36,434 bases of DNA from Bacillota bacterium (GCA_023230985.1 JALNWH010000006.1:1-36434), one strand, 5' to 3'. Positions 25,399 through 34,671 are shown, counted from the stretch's first letter. The notes: generated by a model not told the origin, from the sequence alone. A program made the numbers and translations.

Positions 25399-25774
25399 AA
25401 ATAAATCTTTAGGTATTTATGGAGAAAATCTCGCAATAGAGTTTTTAGAGAATAAAGGTTATAAGATTTTAGCAAAAAATTACAGATGCAAAATAGGAGA
25501 AATTGATATTATCGCTGCAGATGGTGATACTTTATCATTTATTGAAGTTAAAACCAGAAGTTCTAATCAGTATGGAAGACCTTGTGAAGCAGTTAATTAT
25601 AATAAGCAAATTAAAATAGTTAAGACTGCCTTGCATTATATTAATAGGAATAATTTAACACAATGGATGAGTCGATTTGATATAGTGGAAATTTTGATAG
25701 AAACGGATGATAGGATTAATAGTATAAACTTAATACAAAATGCCTTTGAATATAATGGTAGTTTAGGGTATTAA
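25391..25774 (+). CDS. yraN: YraN family (UPF0102) nuclease-fold protein
   Basis: A 127-residue YraN-family protein with a predicted restriction-endonuclease-like fold. Visible are GENLAIEFLENKGYKILAKNYRCKIGEIDIIA (Glu and Asp of GEID) and FIEVKTR, which together give the E/D...ExK metal site, then a C-terminal helix and RFDIVEI strand. The function is not established; in many bacteria it lies near rnhB, yifB/comM or dprA, as here, hinting at DNA processing. Start ATG 25391 overlaps the preceding gene, behind GGGGAGAG. Confidence 0.93.
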   Translation: MHKNKSLGIYGENLAIEFLENKGYKILAKNYRCKIGEIDIIAADGDTLSFIEVKTRSSNQYGRPCEAVNYNKQIKIVKTALHYINRNNLTQWMSRFDIVEILIETDDRINSINLIQNAFEYNGSLGY

Positions 25775-25792
25775 GTTTTAAGGGGATTTATT

Positions 25793-26350
25793 ATGAAAAA
25801 TGCATTAAGTATATCCCATGAGATAATTTCAAAGCATTTAAAAGAAGGAGATACAGCTGTTGATGCCACAGCAGGAAATGGAAATGATACTTTATTAATG
25901 GCAAAACTCGTAGGTAATACGGGTATAGTATATGCATTTGATATTCAAGATAATGCTATAGAAAGAACAAGAAAAATACTAAATGAAAACGAACTGGAGC
26001 ATCGTGTAGAGCTAATAAAAAGCGGACATCAGTATATGGACAAGTATGTGATTAATGAAATCAGCGCAGTTATGTTTAATTTGGGATATTTACCGGGGGG
26101 AGATCATAAAATAGCAACTAAACCCGGCAATACGATCACTGCATTAAAAACCTCATTGAAGCTATTAAAAATTGGAGGGATAATTACAATAGTCGTCTAT
26201 TATGGTGGGGATAGCGGATTTGTAGAAAAAGATGCCGTACTGAAATATGCTAAACAGCTTGATTATAAAAAATATGCTGTTCTAATGATGGATTTTATAA
26301 ATTGGATAAACTGCCCACCGATATTGTTATACATTAGAAAACTAAAATAG
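25793..26350 (+). CDS. mnmM: tRNA mnm5s2U methyltransferase MnmM (YtqB family)
   Basis: The 185-residue class I SAM methyltransferase has the SAM motif DATAGNGNDT (about 23-32), the acidic loop end AFDIQ, then NLGYLPGGDHKIATK and VVYYGGDSG, signatures of the YtqB family. YtqB was recently identified in B. subtilis and Staphylococcus as MnmM, which methylates nm5s2U to mnm5s2U at the tRNA wobble position in Gram-positives lacking the MnmC methylase. Start ATG 25793 behind AAGGGGA. It converges with yifB, 3 bases between stops, so the 3' ends may overlap as transcripts. Confidence 0.88.
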   Translation: MKNALSISHEIISKHLKEGDTAVDATAGNGNDTLLMAKLVGNTGIVYAFDIQDNAIERTRKILNENELEHRVELIKSGHQYMDKYVINEISAVMFNLGYLPGGDHKIATKPGNTITALKTSLKLLKIGGIITIVVYYGGDSGFVEKDAVLKYAKQLDYKKYAVLMMDFINWINCPPILLYIRKLK

Positions 26351-26353
26351 TTA

Positions 26354-27883
26354 TTAAAAATAATATTTTTTATCTAAGGTTCTATGCTGTATTGCTTCAG
26401 CTATATGATGAATTTTTATGCTTTCACAGCTTTCTAAATCTGCAATTGTTCTGGCTACTTTTAAAATTCTATTATATGCTCTTGCACTTAGATTAAATTT
26501 GTCAAAGGCTTCTTTAAGTAAGTTTTTTTCAGTTTTACCGATTTTGCAATATTTACTCATGTGTTTTGGTTTAAGCTGGGAATTTGAAAAAATTCCTTGA
26601 TTATTATATCTTTCCAATTGTATTTGTCTGGCAATGTTAATGCGTTTTCTAATAGATTCAGAACTTTCTGATTTTGATGTTTCGTCTAAATCATGAAATT
26701 TTAATGCTTTTACTTCTACTTGTAAGTCTATCCTGTCCATTAAAGGCCCGGATATTTTTCCCATATAGTTTTTAATCTGAGAAGCAGTACAGTTGCATCT
26801 GCCGCTTTCATCACCAAAGAATCCGCATGGGCAAGGATTTATTGAAGAAATCATCATAAACTTTGCGGGAAATGTAACTGTTCCGTTAACTCTAGATATA
26901 GTTACACATTCATCCTCCAGAGGTTGTCTTAAAACTTCCAATACATGTTTTGGAAATTCCGGCATCTCATCAAGGAACAAAACACCGTGGTGAGATAGAG
27001 AAACTTCGCCGGGTCTTGGGATTCTCCCACCGCCTGTAAGGGAAGCGGCCGAAATAGTATGATGAGGTGCTCTAAATGGTCTTCTGGTAATTAGGTTTTC
27101 ATCTTCTTTTAATAAACCTGCTACACTATATATTTTCGTAACTTCAAGGCTTTCTTCAAAAGTCATGTCCGGGAGTATGGTAGGAACTCTTCTTGCTAAC
27201 ATAGTTTTACCTGAACCGGGTGGACCGATCATCAGGATGTTATGGGACCCGGCCGCTGCTATCTCCAAAGCCCTTTTAACTGTATGCTGACCTTTGACAT
27301 CTTTAAAATCAAAATCTTCAATGGGATTTAGCAAAAGATTGCTCATATCGCTGGTTGCAGGTTCAATTATTTCTATATCATTTAAAAAATCTACCATTTC
27401 GGTTAAATCTTTAACCGGAAAAACAGATAGCCCTTTAACTAAAGCTGCTTCTTTTGAATTTTCTCTTGATATGATGACTCGTTCAAAACCATTTTTTTTG
27501 GCTTCTATGCACATTGGTAGGATTCCTTTGATACTTTTTACGCTCCCATCCAGTGAAAGTTCTCCCAAAAATATTGTTTTATTTATATTATCATCAGGAA
27601 AAAACATATTAGCACCTAGTATACCTGCAGCTATAGCTAAATCAAAAACAGAACCTTCTTTTTTTATATCTGCAGGTGCAAGGTTGATTGTTATACGCTT
27701 TGTAGGGAATTGAAAACTTGAGTTTTTAATTGCCGCTCTTACTCTTTCTTTAGACTCTTTTATAGTGGCATCAGGTAATCCGACAATGTCAAAGCCGGGT
27801 AATCCATTTGATAGGTCAATTTCTACATTTACAATATAACCGTTTATTCCGTAGATTGAACAAGAATGTACTTTGTATATCAT
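26354..27883 (-). CDS. comM: YifB/ComM family Mg-chelatase-like AAA+ ATPase
   Basis: The 509-residue protein starts with a ChlI-like domain (IYKVHSCSIYGINGYIV, GLPGFDIVGLPDATIKESKERVRAA), followed by the AAA+ Mg-chelatase domain with Walker A GPPGSGKTML near 217 and Walker B VLFLDEMPEF near 296, then a C-terminal domain (LSARAYNRILKVARTIADL). In Vibrio and Haemophilus, ComM of this family is a helicase that extends heteroduplex during natural transformation; the Gram-positive role is less studied. Start ATG at 27883 with ATTAGGAGCG upstream on the minus strand. It is divergent from dprA, another transformation gene. Confidence 0.93.
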   Translation of the reverse strand: MIYKVHSCSIYGINGYIVNVEIDLSNGLPGFDIVGLPDATIKESKERVRAAIKNSSFQFPTKRITINLAPADIKKEGSVFDLAIAAGILGANMFFPDDNINKTIFLGELSLDGSVKSIKGILPMCIEAKKNGFERVIISRENSKEAALVKGLSVFPVKDLTEMVDFLNDIEIIEPATSDMSNLLLNPIEDFDFKDVKGQHTVKRALEIAAAGSHNILMIGPPGSGKTMLARRVPTILPDMTFEESLEVTKIYSVAGLLKEDENLITRRPFRAPHHTISAASLTGGGRIPRPGEVSLSHHGVLFLDEMPEFPKHVLEVLRQPLEDECVTISRVNGTVTFPAKFMMISSINPCPCGFFGDESGRCNCTASQIKNYMGKISGPLMDRIDLQVEVKALKFHDLDETSKSESSESIRKRINIARQIQLERYNNQGIFSNSQLKPKHMSKYCKIGKTEKNLLKEAFDKFNLSARAYNRILKVARTIADLESCESIKIHHIAEAIQHRTLDKKYYF

Positions 27884-27970
27884 TAAAACGCTCCTAATGT
27901 CAGTAATAAATATATATATTCCCTAGAAAAATGATTTTACCTTCTAAAAAAATTTTTTTTTATAAAAATT

Positions 27971-28001
27971 TTGACATTTGTTTTTATTACATTATTATAA
28001 T
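27971..28001 (+). promoter_or_regulatory. Putative promoter of dprA
   Basis: A perfect TTGACA (27971-27976) precedes TATAAT (27996-28001) with a 19-base spacer, or TATTAT (27993-27998) with 16. It lies in the 178-base divergent region between yifB and dprA. No yifB promoter could be identified with confidence on the other strand. Confidence 0.55.
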
Positions 28002-28061
28002 ATATGTGATATTATTTCATAAGTAAGCTTTTTTACATATAAAAGAAAAAGAGGTATCGAT

Positions 28062-29138
28062 ATGAAGGATAAGAAGTATTGCATTTGGCTTTCCGGACTT
28101 CCAACAATCGGTTCCAGAAAATATCATCAATTAGTGGAGTACTTTGGTAATGCCGAGAAGGTTTTTAAATGTAGTAAAAAAGAATTGGAAGAATCAAATA
28201 TAATCAATAATGATACAATAGATTTAATAATAGCAAAACGAGATATAACTAAAATAGATAATTATATAAGCAAATTAAAAAGTAGCAATATATTGGTTTA
28301 TACTGTACACGACCCCGATTACCCTGATAATTTGAAAAATATTTATGATCCGCCGCCGGTATTGTATATAAAAGGAGAAATAGTTGAAGAAGATTTTAAT
28401 TCTTTTGCTATTGTTGGTTCAAGAAAAGCAACAGAATACGGTTTGAAAACAGCTTTTCAATTTGGAAAAGAATTAGTTGAGGCAGGATTTACAGTTGTTA
28501 GCGGTATGGCGTTGGGAATTGATTCATCGGCACACAAAGGAGCATTAAAAGCCGGGGGAAGAACAATAGCTGTTTTTGGCTGCGGTTTGAATTATGTTTA
28601 TCCTAGAAGCGGATTGAATTTAGCCAAAGAAATAATAAAAAATGGGGCAATTATATCTGAATATCCATTAGGTTATAATGCATTGCCACAGAATTTTCCT
28701 GCAAGAAATAGGATAATAAGCGGCTTATCTAAAGGAGTTTTAATAGTAGAAGCAAATAAAAGAAGTGGTTCCCTTATAACTGCAGATTTTGCATTGGAAC
28801 AGGGAAGGGATGTATTTGCAATACCGGGGAATATAAACTCTCCTAATAGTAAAGGTACAAATGAATTGATAAAAAACGGAGCTAAGCTTACGGATTCAAT
28901 TTCAGATATATTAGAAGAGTACTATGGTTTTGGAGAAATCGTTACAAATAAAAAGAGGGTAATAATTGATGAAACAGAGATTAAAATACTTGATTTGTTA
29001 AGTGACACCGGTATGACATTAGATAAAATAATTGATGAGTTACCATCAGTAGAGTCTTCTAAAATTTTGTCTTCTATAACTTTGTTGGAAATACAAGGCA
29101 TTGTAAAACAAATGGATGGCGTTTTCTATAGTTTATAA
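28062..29138 (+). CDS. dprA: DNA processing protein DprA
   Basis: DprA (Smf) loads RecA on incoming single-stranded DNA during transformation and is widespread even in non-competent bacteria. The 358-residue product has an N-terminal helix-hairpin region (LSGLPTIGSRKYHQLVEYFG), the Rossmann-like domain (YPDNLKNIYDPPPVLYIKG, VGSRKATEYG, VSGMALGIDSSAHKGAL, GCGLNYVYP, PARNRIISGLS, RSGSLITADFALEQGRDVFAIPG) and a C-terminal winged-helix domain (IKILDLLSDTGMTLDKIIDEL). Start ATG 28062 behind AAAGAGGT. As in B. subtilis it precedes topA. Confidence 0.97.
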   Translation: MKDKKYCIWLSGLPTIGSRKYHQLVEYFGNAEKVFKCSKKELEESNIINNDTIDLIIAKRDITKIDNYISKLKSSNILVYTVHDPDYPDNLKNIYDPPPVLYIKGEIVEEDFNSFAIVGSRKATEYGLKTAFQFGKELVEAGFTVVSGMALGIDSSAHKGALKAGGRTIAVFGCGLNYVYPRSGLNLAKEIIKNGAIISEYPLGYNALPQNFPARNRIISGLSKGVLIVEANKRSGSLITADFALEQGRDVFAIPGNINSPNSKGTNELIKNGAKLTDSISDILEEYYGFGEIVTNKKRVIIDETEIKILDLLSDTGMTLDKIIDELPSVESSKILSSITLLEIQGIVKQMDGVFYSL

Positions 29139-29226
29139 AGCGTTAACCATAATCTTTGTATTTATTATATTTATAAATAACGATAGATAAAATTTAAAAT
29201 ATACTTTAAAAGAAGAGGTGAGAGTA

Positions 29227-31305
29227 ATGAAAACATCTTTAATAATAGTAGAATCACCCACTAAGGTTAAAACAATAAAGAAATTTTTAAGTTCTAAATA
29301 TAAAGTAGAAGCTACTATGGGGCATATTAGAGATTTACCAAAAAGTCAACTTGGTATTGATACGGAGAACAATTTTGAGCCTAAATATATTACAATTCGT
29401 GGGAAAGGACAAGTTTTAGAAAAATTGAAGAAAGAAGCAAAGAACAGTGAAAAAATCTTTTTGGCCACTGACCCTGACAGGGAAGGCGAGGCCATATCGT
29501 GGCATTTATCTAAAGCTTTAAACATGAAAAGTGAAGATGTTTATAGAGTAGAATTTAATGAAATAACGAAAACTGCAGTACAAAATGCTATAAAAAATCC
29601 TAGAGAAATCAATATGGATTTAGTAGATGCGCAACAGGCAAGGAGAGTACTTGATAGATTGGTCGGTTATAAAATAAGTCCTTTACTATGGAAAAAAATT
29701 AAGAAAGGATTAAGTGCCGGGAGAGTGCAGTCCGTGGCAGTTAAACTGATATGTGATAGGGAGAAAGAAATAAAGTCCTTTGTACCAAAAGAGTATTGGA
29801 ATCTTTTAGCGAAACTTTTTCAATTTAAGAGCAACAAATTATTAGATGCGAAATTCTATGGAAAAAATAATAAAAAAGCTGAAATAAACAGTGAAGCCGA
29901 AATGCAAGAAATTCTTCAGGACCTGGAAGATAAAGAATATATAGTAAGAAAAGTAAAAAGAGGAGAAAAAAAGAAGAATGCACCTTTACCTTTTACTACT
30001 AGCAGTCTGCAAATTGATGCTTATAAAAAGCTAGGCTTTTCTACAAAAAAAACCATGGTAATAGCTCAGCAGCTGTATGAAGGCTTGAGTATTAAAGGTG
30101 AAGGTGATGTAGGCTTAGTAAGCTATATAAGAACTGATTCTATTAGAATATCTGAAGAAGCTAAAAATGAAGCTAAAAAGCTTATTGTTAACGAATTCGG
30201 AGAGGAATACTATAGGAGAAGCTATGTTAAGCCCAAATCAAGTAATAAAATTCAAGATGCTCATGAGGCTATAAGACCAACTTCAGCAGTCAGGACGCCT
30301 AATAATATCATAGATTCACTTTCCAAGGATCAATTTAGATTGTATAAATTAATATGGGAAAGATTTATTGCCAGTCAAATGCAACCTGCTTTGTATGATA
30401 CGGTAAATATTGATATCAGTGCAGGTGAATATGTTTTTAAAGCAACAGGGAACAGTTTAAAATTTCACGGTTTTCTAAAAATTTATAAAGAAGGCAAAGA
30501 TGAAAAAGAAGATAGTGTGGTTTTACCGGATATAGACGAAGGTGAAATATTGAAACTAAAAAAACTAATTCCATCTCAGCACTTTACAGAACCGCCTCTA
30601 AGATACACGGAAGCAACTTTAGTAAAAATATTAGAAGAAAAAGGCATAGGAAGGCCAAGTACTTATGCTCCTACAATTTCAACTATATTAGCAAGAGGAT
30701 ATATTATAAAAGAAAAAAAGTTTCTTGTACCAACAGAACTTGGTATAACAGTAACGGATCTTCTTGTAGAATACTTTAAAGATATAATCAATGTAGAATT
30801 TACTGCCGGTATGGAAAAAGAATTGGACGATGTTGCTGAGGGGGAAAAAGAATGGATAGATTTAATTAAAAGATTTTATCCTCCTTTTGAAGCTGTATTA
30901 AAAAAAGCTGAGGAATCTATTGGTAAAATAAAGATTGAAGATGAAGTGAGTGACGAGATTTGCGAGTTATGTGGTAGAAATATGGTAATAAAAATGGGGA
31001 GGTTTGGGAAGTTTCTTGCATGTCCGGGTTTCCCCGATTGTAAAAATACTAAGCCTATATTAAAAACTATAGGTATAAAATGCCCAATATGCAAAGGCGA
31101 TTTAGTAGTTAGAAAAACAAAGAAAAGGAGATTATTTTACGGCTGCAGCAATTACCCTAAATGTGAATTTGTAACTTGGGATGAGCCAACTAAAGAAAGT
31201 TGTCCAAAATGCGGAGATATTCTTGTAAAAAAAGGGAAAGGAAAGAATTTAACTTATAAATGTATTAATGAAAAATGCGATTATGAAAGAAAAGAAAAAA
31301 ATTAA
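29227..31305 (+). CDS. topA: DNA topoisomerase I
   Basis: TopA relaxes negative supercoils through a transient tyrosine-DNA link. From ATG 29227 the product is 692 residues: TOPRIM domain with VESPTKVKTI and ATDPDREGEAI (near 80), active-site Tyr300 in SYIRTDSIRIS, and three C-terminal zinc ribbons (CELCGRNM...CPGFPDC, CPICKG...CSNYPKC, CPKCGD...CINEKC). The start is chosen for AGAGGTGAG six bases upstream; GTG 29218 lies within that site. trmFO follows with a gap of about 14 bases to its likely start. Confidence 0.98.
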   Translation: MKTSLIIVESPTKVKTIKKFLSSKYKVEATMGHIRDLPKSQLGIDTENNFEPKYITIRGKGQVLEKLKKEAKNSEKIFLATDPDREGEAISWHLSKALNMKSEDVYRVEFNEITKTAVQNAIKNPREINMDLVDAQQARRVLDRLVGYKISPLLWKKIKKGLSAGRVQSVAVKLICDREKEIKSFVPKEYWNLLAKLFQFKSNKLLDAKFYGKNNKKAEINSEAEMQEILQDLEDKEYIVRKVKRGEKKKNAPLPFTTSSLQIDAYKKLGFSTKKTMVIAQQLYEGLSIKGEGDVGLVSYIRTDSIRISEEAKNEAKKLIVNEFGEEYYRRSYVKPKSSNKIQDAHEAIRPTSAVRTPNNIIDSLSKDQFRLYKLIWERFIASQMQPALYDTVNIDISAGEYVFKATGNSLKFHGFLKIYKEGKDEKEDSVVLPDIDEGEILKLKKLIPSQHFTEPPLRYTEATLVKILEEKGIGRPSTYAPTISTILARGYIIKEKKFLVPTELGITVTDLLVEYFKDIINVEFTAGMEKELDDVAEGEKEWIDLIKRFYPPFEAVLKKAEESIGKIKIEDEVSDEICELCGRNMVIKMGRFGKFLACPGFPDCKNTKPILKTIGIKCPICKGDLVVRKTKKRRLFYGCSNYPKCEFVTWDEPTKESCPKCGDILVKKGKGKNLTYKCINEKCDYERKEKN

Positions 31306-31319
31306 AAGGTGTGAAGACT

Positions 31320-32633
31320 TTGAAAACAGTTAAGGTTATCGGTGCCGGGTTAGCCGGGTGTGAAGCTGCTTGGCAGCTAGCAAGATTGGGTATTAAAGTG
31401 CAGTTGTATGAAATGAGGCCCTATAAAATGACTCCTGCACATCACACCGGTTATTTTGCTGAATTAGTTTGCAGCAATTCCTTAAGATCAAATAATCTTG
31501 AGAATGCTGTTGGTTTGTTAAAAGAAGAAATGAGAATATTGGATTCTTTAATTATTAAATGCGCTGATAATAATGCTTTACCTGCCGGTGGAGCACTTGC
31601 TGTTGATAGAATTGAGTTCTCTAAGGAAATAACTTCTATTATTAAAGCTAATGAAAATATAGAAATAATAGAAGAGGAAATAACTGAAATACCGGAGAAT
31701 GAATATGTTATTATTGCGACAGGTCCCTTAACTTCTGATAATTTTTCAAAAAATATAAAAGAATACTTAGGAGAAGAATATCTATATTTTTACGATGCGG
31801 CATCTCCAATCGTAACATACGAATCCATAGATATGAGCATTGCTTTCAAAGCCTCAAGGTATGGAAAGGGGAAAAGTGACTATATAAACTGTCCCTTTGA
31901 AAAAGAGCAGTATATTACTTTTTATAATGAGCTTTTAAAAGCTGAAAGAGTACCACTAAAAACATTTGAAAAGGAAATTGTTTTTGAGGGTTGTATGCCT
32001 ATTGAAGTGATGGCAGCTAGAGGTGAGAAAACATTGCTTTTTGGGCCACTAAAGCCTAAAGGAATCATTGATCCGAAAGATAATGAGGAACCTTATGCTG
32101 TTGTACAATTAAGACAGGATAACCAAGAAGGAACTTTATACAATATGGTAGGATTTCAAACTAATATTAAATGGGATGACCAAAAAAGAGTTTTTTCTTT
32201 GATACCGGGATTGGAAAATGCCGAGTTTGTTAGATTTGGTGTTATGCATAAAAATACTTTTATAAACTCACCTAAAGTATTAGAACCAACTTTTCAAACG
32301 ATTAATAATAAAAAACTGTTTTTTGCCGGGCAAATAACGGGTGTGGAAGGTTACGTCGAATCAACTGCTTCCGGTTTAATCGCCGGTTTGAATGCTGCCC
32401 GTTTGGTTAAAGGAATATCTCCTATTGTTTTCCCTAGAACAACAGCACACGGGAGTTTAAGTATGTATATTACTGATAGAAGCATAAAAAATTTTCAGCC
32501 AATGAATATTAATTTTGGTTTATTCGAACCATTAACTAAAAGATTTAAGTCAAAACAAGAAAAAAATATGTATTATTCAAACAATGCTATTAATGATTTA
32601 AAAGAGTTTTTAAGAAATATTGTATATAGTTGA
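31320..32633 (+). CDS. trmFO: tRNA m5U54 methyltransferase TrmFO (folate/FAD dependent)
   Basis: TrmFO makes ribothymidine at position 54 of tRNA using methylene-tetrahydrofolate and FADH2. From TTG 31320 the product is 437 residues, the family length, starting KTVKVIGAGLAGCEAAWQLA (FAD-binding GxGxxG), with ELVCSNSLRSN (catalytic cysteine), ALAVDR, GCMPIEVMAARG and FAGQITGVEGYVES. AAAAGGTG eight bases upstream supports the TTG; GTG 31311 overlaps that site. In B. subtilis xerC/codV follows; here it is missing and an 89-base gap leads to hslV. Confidence 0.97.
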   Translation: MKTVKVIGAGLAGCEAAWQLARLGIKVQLYEMRPYKMTPAHHTGYFAELVCSNSLRSNNLENAVGLLKEEMRILDSLIIKCADNNALPAGGALAVDRIEFSKEITSIIKANENIEIIEEEITEIPENEYVIIATGPLTSDNFSKNIKEYLGEEYLYFYDAASPIVTYESIDMSIAFKASRYGKGKSDYINCPFEKEQYITFYNELLKAERVPLKTFEKEIVFEGCMPIEVMAARGEKTLLFGPLKPKGIIDPKDNEEPYAVVQLRQDNQEGTLYNMVGFQTNIKWDDQKRVFSLIPGLENAEFVRFGVMHKNTFINSPKVLEPTFQTINNKKLFFAGQITGVEGYVESTASGLIAGLNAARLVKGISPIVFPRTTAHGSLSMYITDRSIKNFQPMNINFGLFEPLTKRFKSKQEKNMYYSNNAINDLKEFLRNIVYS

Positions 32634-32640
32634 ATATGAA

Positions 32641-32669
32641 TTGTCATTATGTTACGATTTCATTGTAAA
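32641..32669 (+). promoter_or_regulatory. Possible promoter of hslV-hslU-codY
   Basis: TTGTCA (32641-32646) and TGTAAA (32664-32669) are 17 bases apart in the gap between trmFO and hslV. The -10 is weak, so this is only a candidate. Confidence 0.3.
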
Positions 32670-32722
32670 GATGTTAGATTATTTTGAATTTTCAAATGCT
32701 AAGGTATTGGAGGAATTGTTAA

Positions 32723-33253
32723 ATGTTTATCGGCACAACTATAGTAGCTGTTATTAAGGATGGCAAAAGTGCAATAGCTGGGGACGGACAAGTAACATTA
32801 GGTCAGAATACAATAATAAAATCGACTGCCAGAAAAATCAGAAAATTACATAATGGTAAAGTTTTAGTAGGATTTGCAGGTTCGGTTGCAGATGCATTTA
32901 CACTATCTGAAAGATTTGAAGAAAAACTTGAACAATATAGCGGAAATCTAAAAAGGGCGGCAGTAGAATTAGCAAAAGAATGGAGAAGAGATAAAATTCT
33001 TAAAAATTTGGAAGCTATGCTTATCGCACTTGATAATGAAACTATTTTGATTGTATCCGGCAGCGGAGAAGTGATTGAACCGGATGAAGGAGTTGTAGCA
33101 GTGGGTTCAGGAGGCAACTATGCCATAGCTGCGGCAAAAGCTTTATATTATAATACAAAACTGAATCCGAAAGAAATAGTAGAAGAAGCTCTTAAAATAG
33201 CTGCTTCTATTTGTGTTTATACAAATAATAATATTATAGTAGAAGAGATTTAG
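32723..33253 (+). CDS. hslV: ATP-dependent protease subunit HslV
   Basis: HslV is the proteasome-like peptidase that works with HslU. The 176-residue product has TTIVAV, GDGQVTLGQ, RKIRKL and GFAGSVADAFTL as in the family. The catalytic threonine would be Thr5, after a MFIG leader that must be removed; E. coli starts directly MTT, and B. subtilis (ClpQ/CodW) carries a different N-terminus with serine. A short leader like this is common in clostridial HslV as far as I recall. Start ATG 32723 behind TTGGAGGA. Nine bases separate it from hslU. Confidence 0.97.
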   Translation: MFIGTTIVAVIKDGKSAIAGDGQVTLGQNTIIKSTARKIRKLHNGKVLVGFAGSVADAFTLSERFEEKLEQYSGNLKRAAVELAKEWRRDKILKNLEAMLIALDNETILIVSGSGEVIEPDEGVVAVGSGGNYAIAAAKALYYNTKLNPKEIVEEALKIAASICVYTNNNIIVEEI

Positions 33254-33262
33254 GAGGTTATT

Positions 33263-34657
33263 ATGGTTGAATTAACTCCAATTCAAATAATAAATGAACT
33301 AAATAAGTATATAATAGGCCAAGAGAGTGCGAAAAAATCAGTAGCTGTAGCTTTAAGAAATAGGTATAGAAGAAATTTACTTCCTGATGACATAAGGGAA
33401 GAAGTCACTCCTAAAAATATTCTAATGATTGGTCCTACAGGAGTAGGAAAAACGGAAATAGCCAGAAGACTGGCTAAATTAGTAAATGCTCCATTTGTAA
33501 AGGTCGAAGCTACAAAATTTACGGAAGTTGGATATGTTGGGAGAGATGTGGATTCCATTGTAAGAGATATTATTGAAGTGTCCATAAGAATGGTTAAGAC
33601 AGAGAAAATAGAAGATGTTAAAGATACGGCTCATGATATCGCTTTAGATAGAATCACAGAAATACTTATTCCACTACCGGGAAAACTATCAAAATTCAGG
33701 AATCCTTTTGAAACATTATTTAATTATGATGATAAAGAAGAAAGTTCTGAGGATAGCGCTAAAGAAAACGAAAATATAAAATCAAACAGATTTTTTGTAA
33801 AAGAAAAATTAAAGGCAGGGGAATTGGACGAAGAAATTATTGAGATTGAAGTTGAAGACAATTCCTTATCAACTATTGATATGCTTTCAGGTTTAGGATT
33901 TGAGCAAATGAGCATTAATTTCCAAGATATGTTTGGCAATATATTTCCCAAAAAGACCAAGAAAAGGAAGGTTGCAATCAAAGAAGGTATTAAAATATTT
34001 ACACAAATAGAAGCGCAAAAACTTATAGATATGGATAATGTAGTCGATGAAGCGGTAAAAAGAGCAGAGAATAGAGGAATCGTTTTTATTGATGAAATAG
34101 ATAAAATTGCGGGTAAAGGATATTCAAGCGGTCCGGATGTTTCAAGAGAAGGTGTACAAAGGGATATTCTTCCTATCATAGAAGGCAGCACAGTTCTTAC
34201 TAAATATGGACCTGTTAAGACGGATCATATGTTATTCATTGCTGCAGGGGCATTCCACATAGCTAAGGTATCAGATCTAATACCTGAATTACAAGGAAGA
34301 TTTCCTGTAAGAGTAGAATTAAACAGCTTAACAAAGGATAATTTTGTTGAAATATTACAAAAACCTAAAAATGCTTTAACTAAGCAGTACAAAGCTTTGC
34401 TGTCAACAGAAGGTATAAATATTGATTTTAAAGAGGACGCTATTAATGAAATTGCTGAAATTGCTGTATTTATGAACGAAGAATCGGAGGATATAGGTGC
34501 CAGACGGTTATATACTGTTATGGAAAAGCTTTTTGAAGAATTATCGTTTAATGCATCGGAAGGGAAAGAAAAAAGCTTTGTGATTGATCGTGATTATGTA
34601 AAAAAAATGCTTATAAATGATATTAAAGATAAAGATATAAGCAAATATATTATTTAA
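33263..34657 (+). CDS. hslU: ATP-dependent protease ATPase subunit HslU
   Basis: HslU (ClpY) is the AAA+ unfoldase of the HslUV protease. The 464-residue product has LTPIQIINELNKYIIGQ at the N-terminus, Walker A GPTGVGKTE at 57-65, the variable acidic I-domain (about 110-240), Walker B IVFIDEIDKIA near 272, SREGVQRDILPIIEGS and the sensor-2 GARRL. Start ATG 33263 behind TTAGGAGG. Paired with hslV and followed 14 bases later by codY, as in Bacillus. Confidence 0.98.
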   Translation: MVELTPIQIINELNKYIIGQESAKKSVAVALRNRYRRNLLPDDIREEVTPKNILMIGPTGVGKTEIARRLAKLVNAPFVKVEATKFTEVGYVGRDVDSIVRDIIEVSIRMVKTEKIEDVKDTAHDIALDRITEILIPLPGKLSKFRNPFETLFNYDDKEESSEDSAKENENIKSNRFFVKEKLKAGELDEEIIEIEVEDNSLSTIDMLSGLGFEQMSINFQDMFGNIFPKKTKKRKVAIKEGIKIFTQIEAQKLIDMDNVVDEAVKRAENRGIVFIDEIDKIAGKGYSSGPDVSREGVQRDILPIIEGSTVLTKYGPVKTDHMLFIAAGAFHIAKVSDLIPELQGRFPVRVELNSLTKDNFVEILQKPKNALTKQYKALLSTEGINIDFKEDAINEIAEIAVFMNEESEDIGARRLYTVMEKLFEELSFNASEGKEKSFVIDRDYVKKMLINDIKDKDISKYII

Positions 34658-34671
34658 AGAGGAGGATTAGC

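Noticed and set aside
27294..27713. 139-codon plus-strand open frame inside yifB
   Set aside because: Opposite strand of conserved YifB codons; composition and lack of motifs mark it as a shadow.
32687..32701. CodY box upstream of hslV (AATTTTCAAATGCTA)
   Set aside because: Five mismatches to AATTTTCWGAAAATT, all in the second half.
33724..34191. 155-codon minus-strand open frame inside hslU
   Set aside because: Fully antisense to the conserved HslU I-domain and AAA+ region, serine/isoleucine-rich mirror composition, no ribosome site or family motif.
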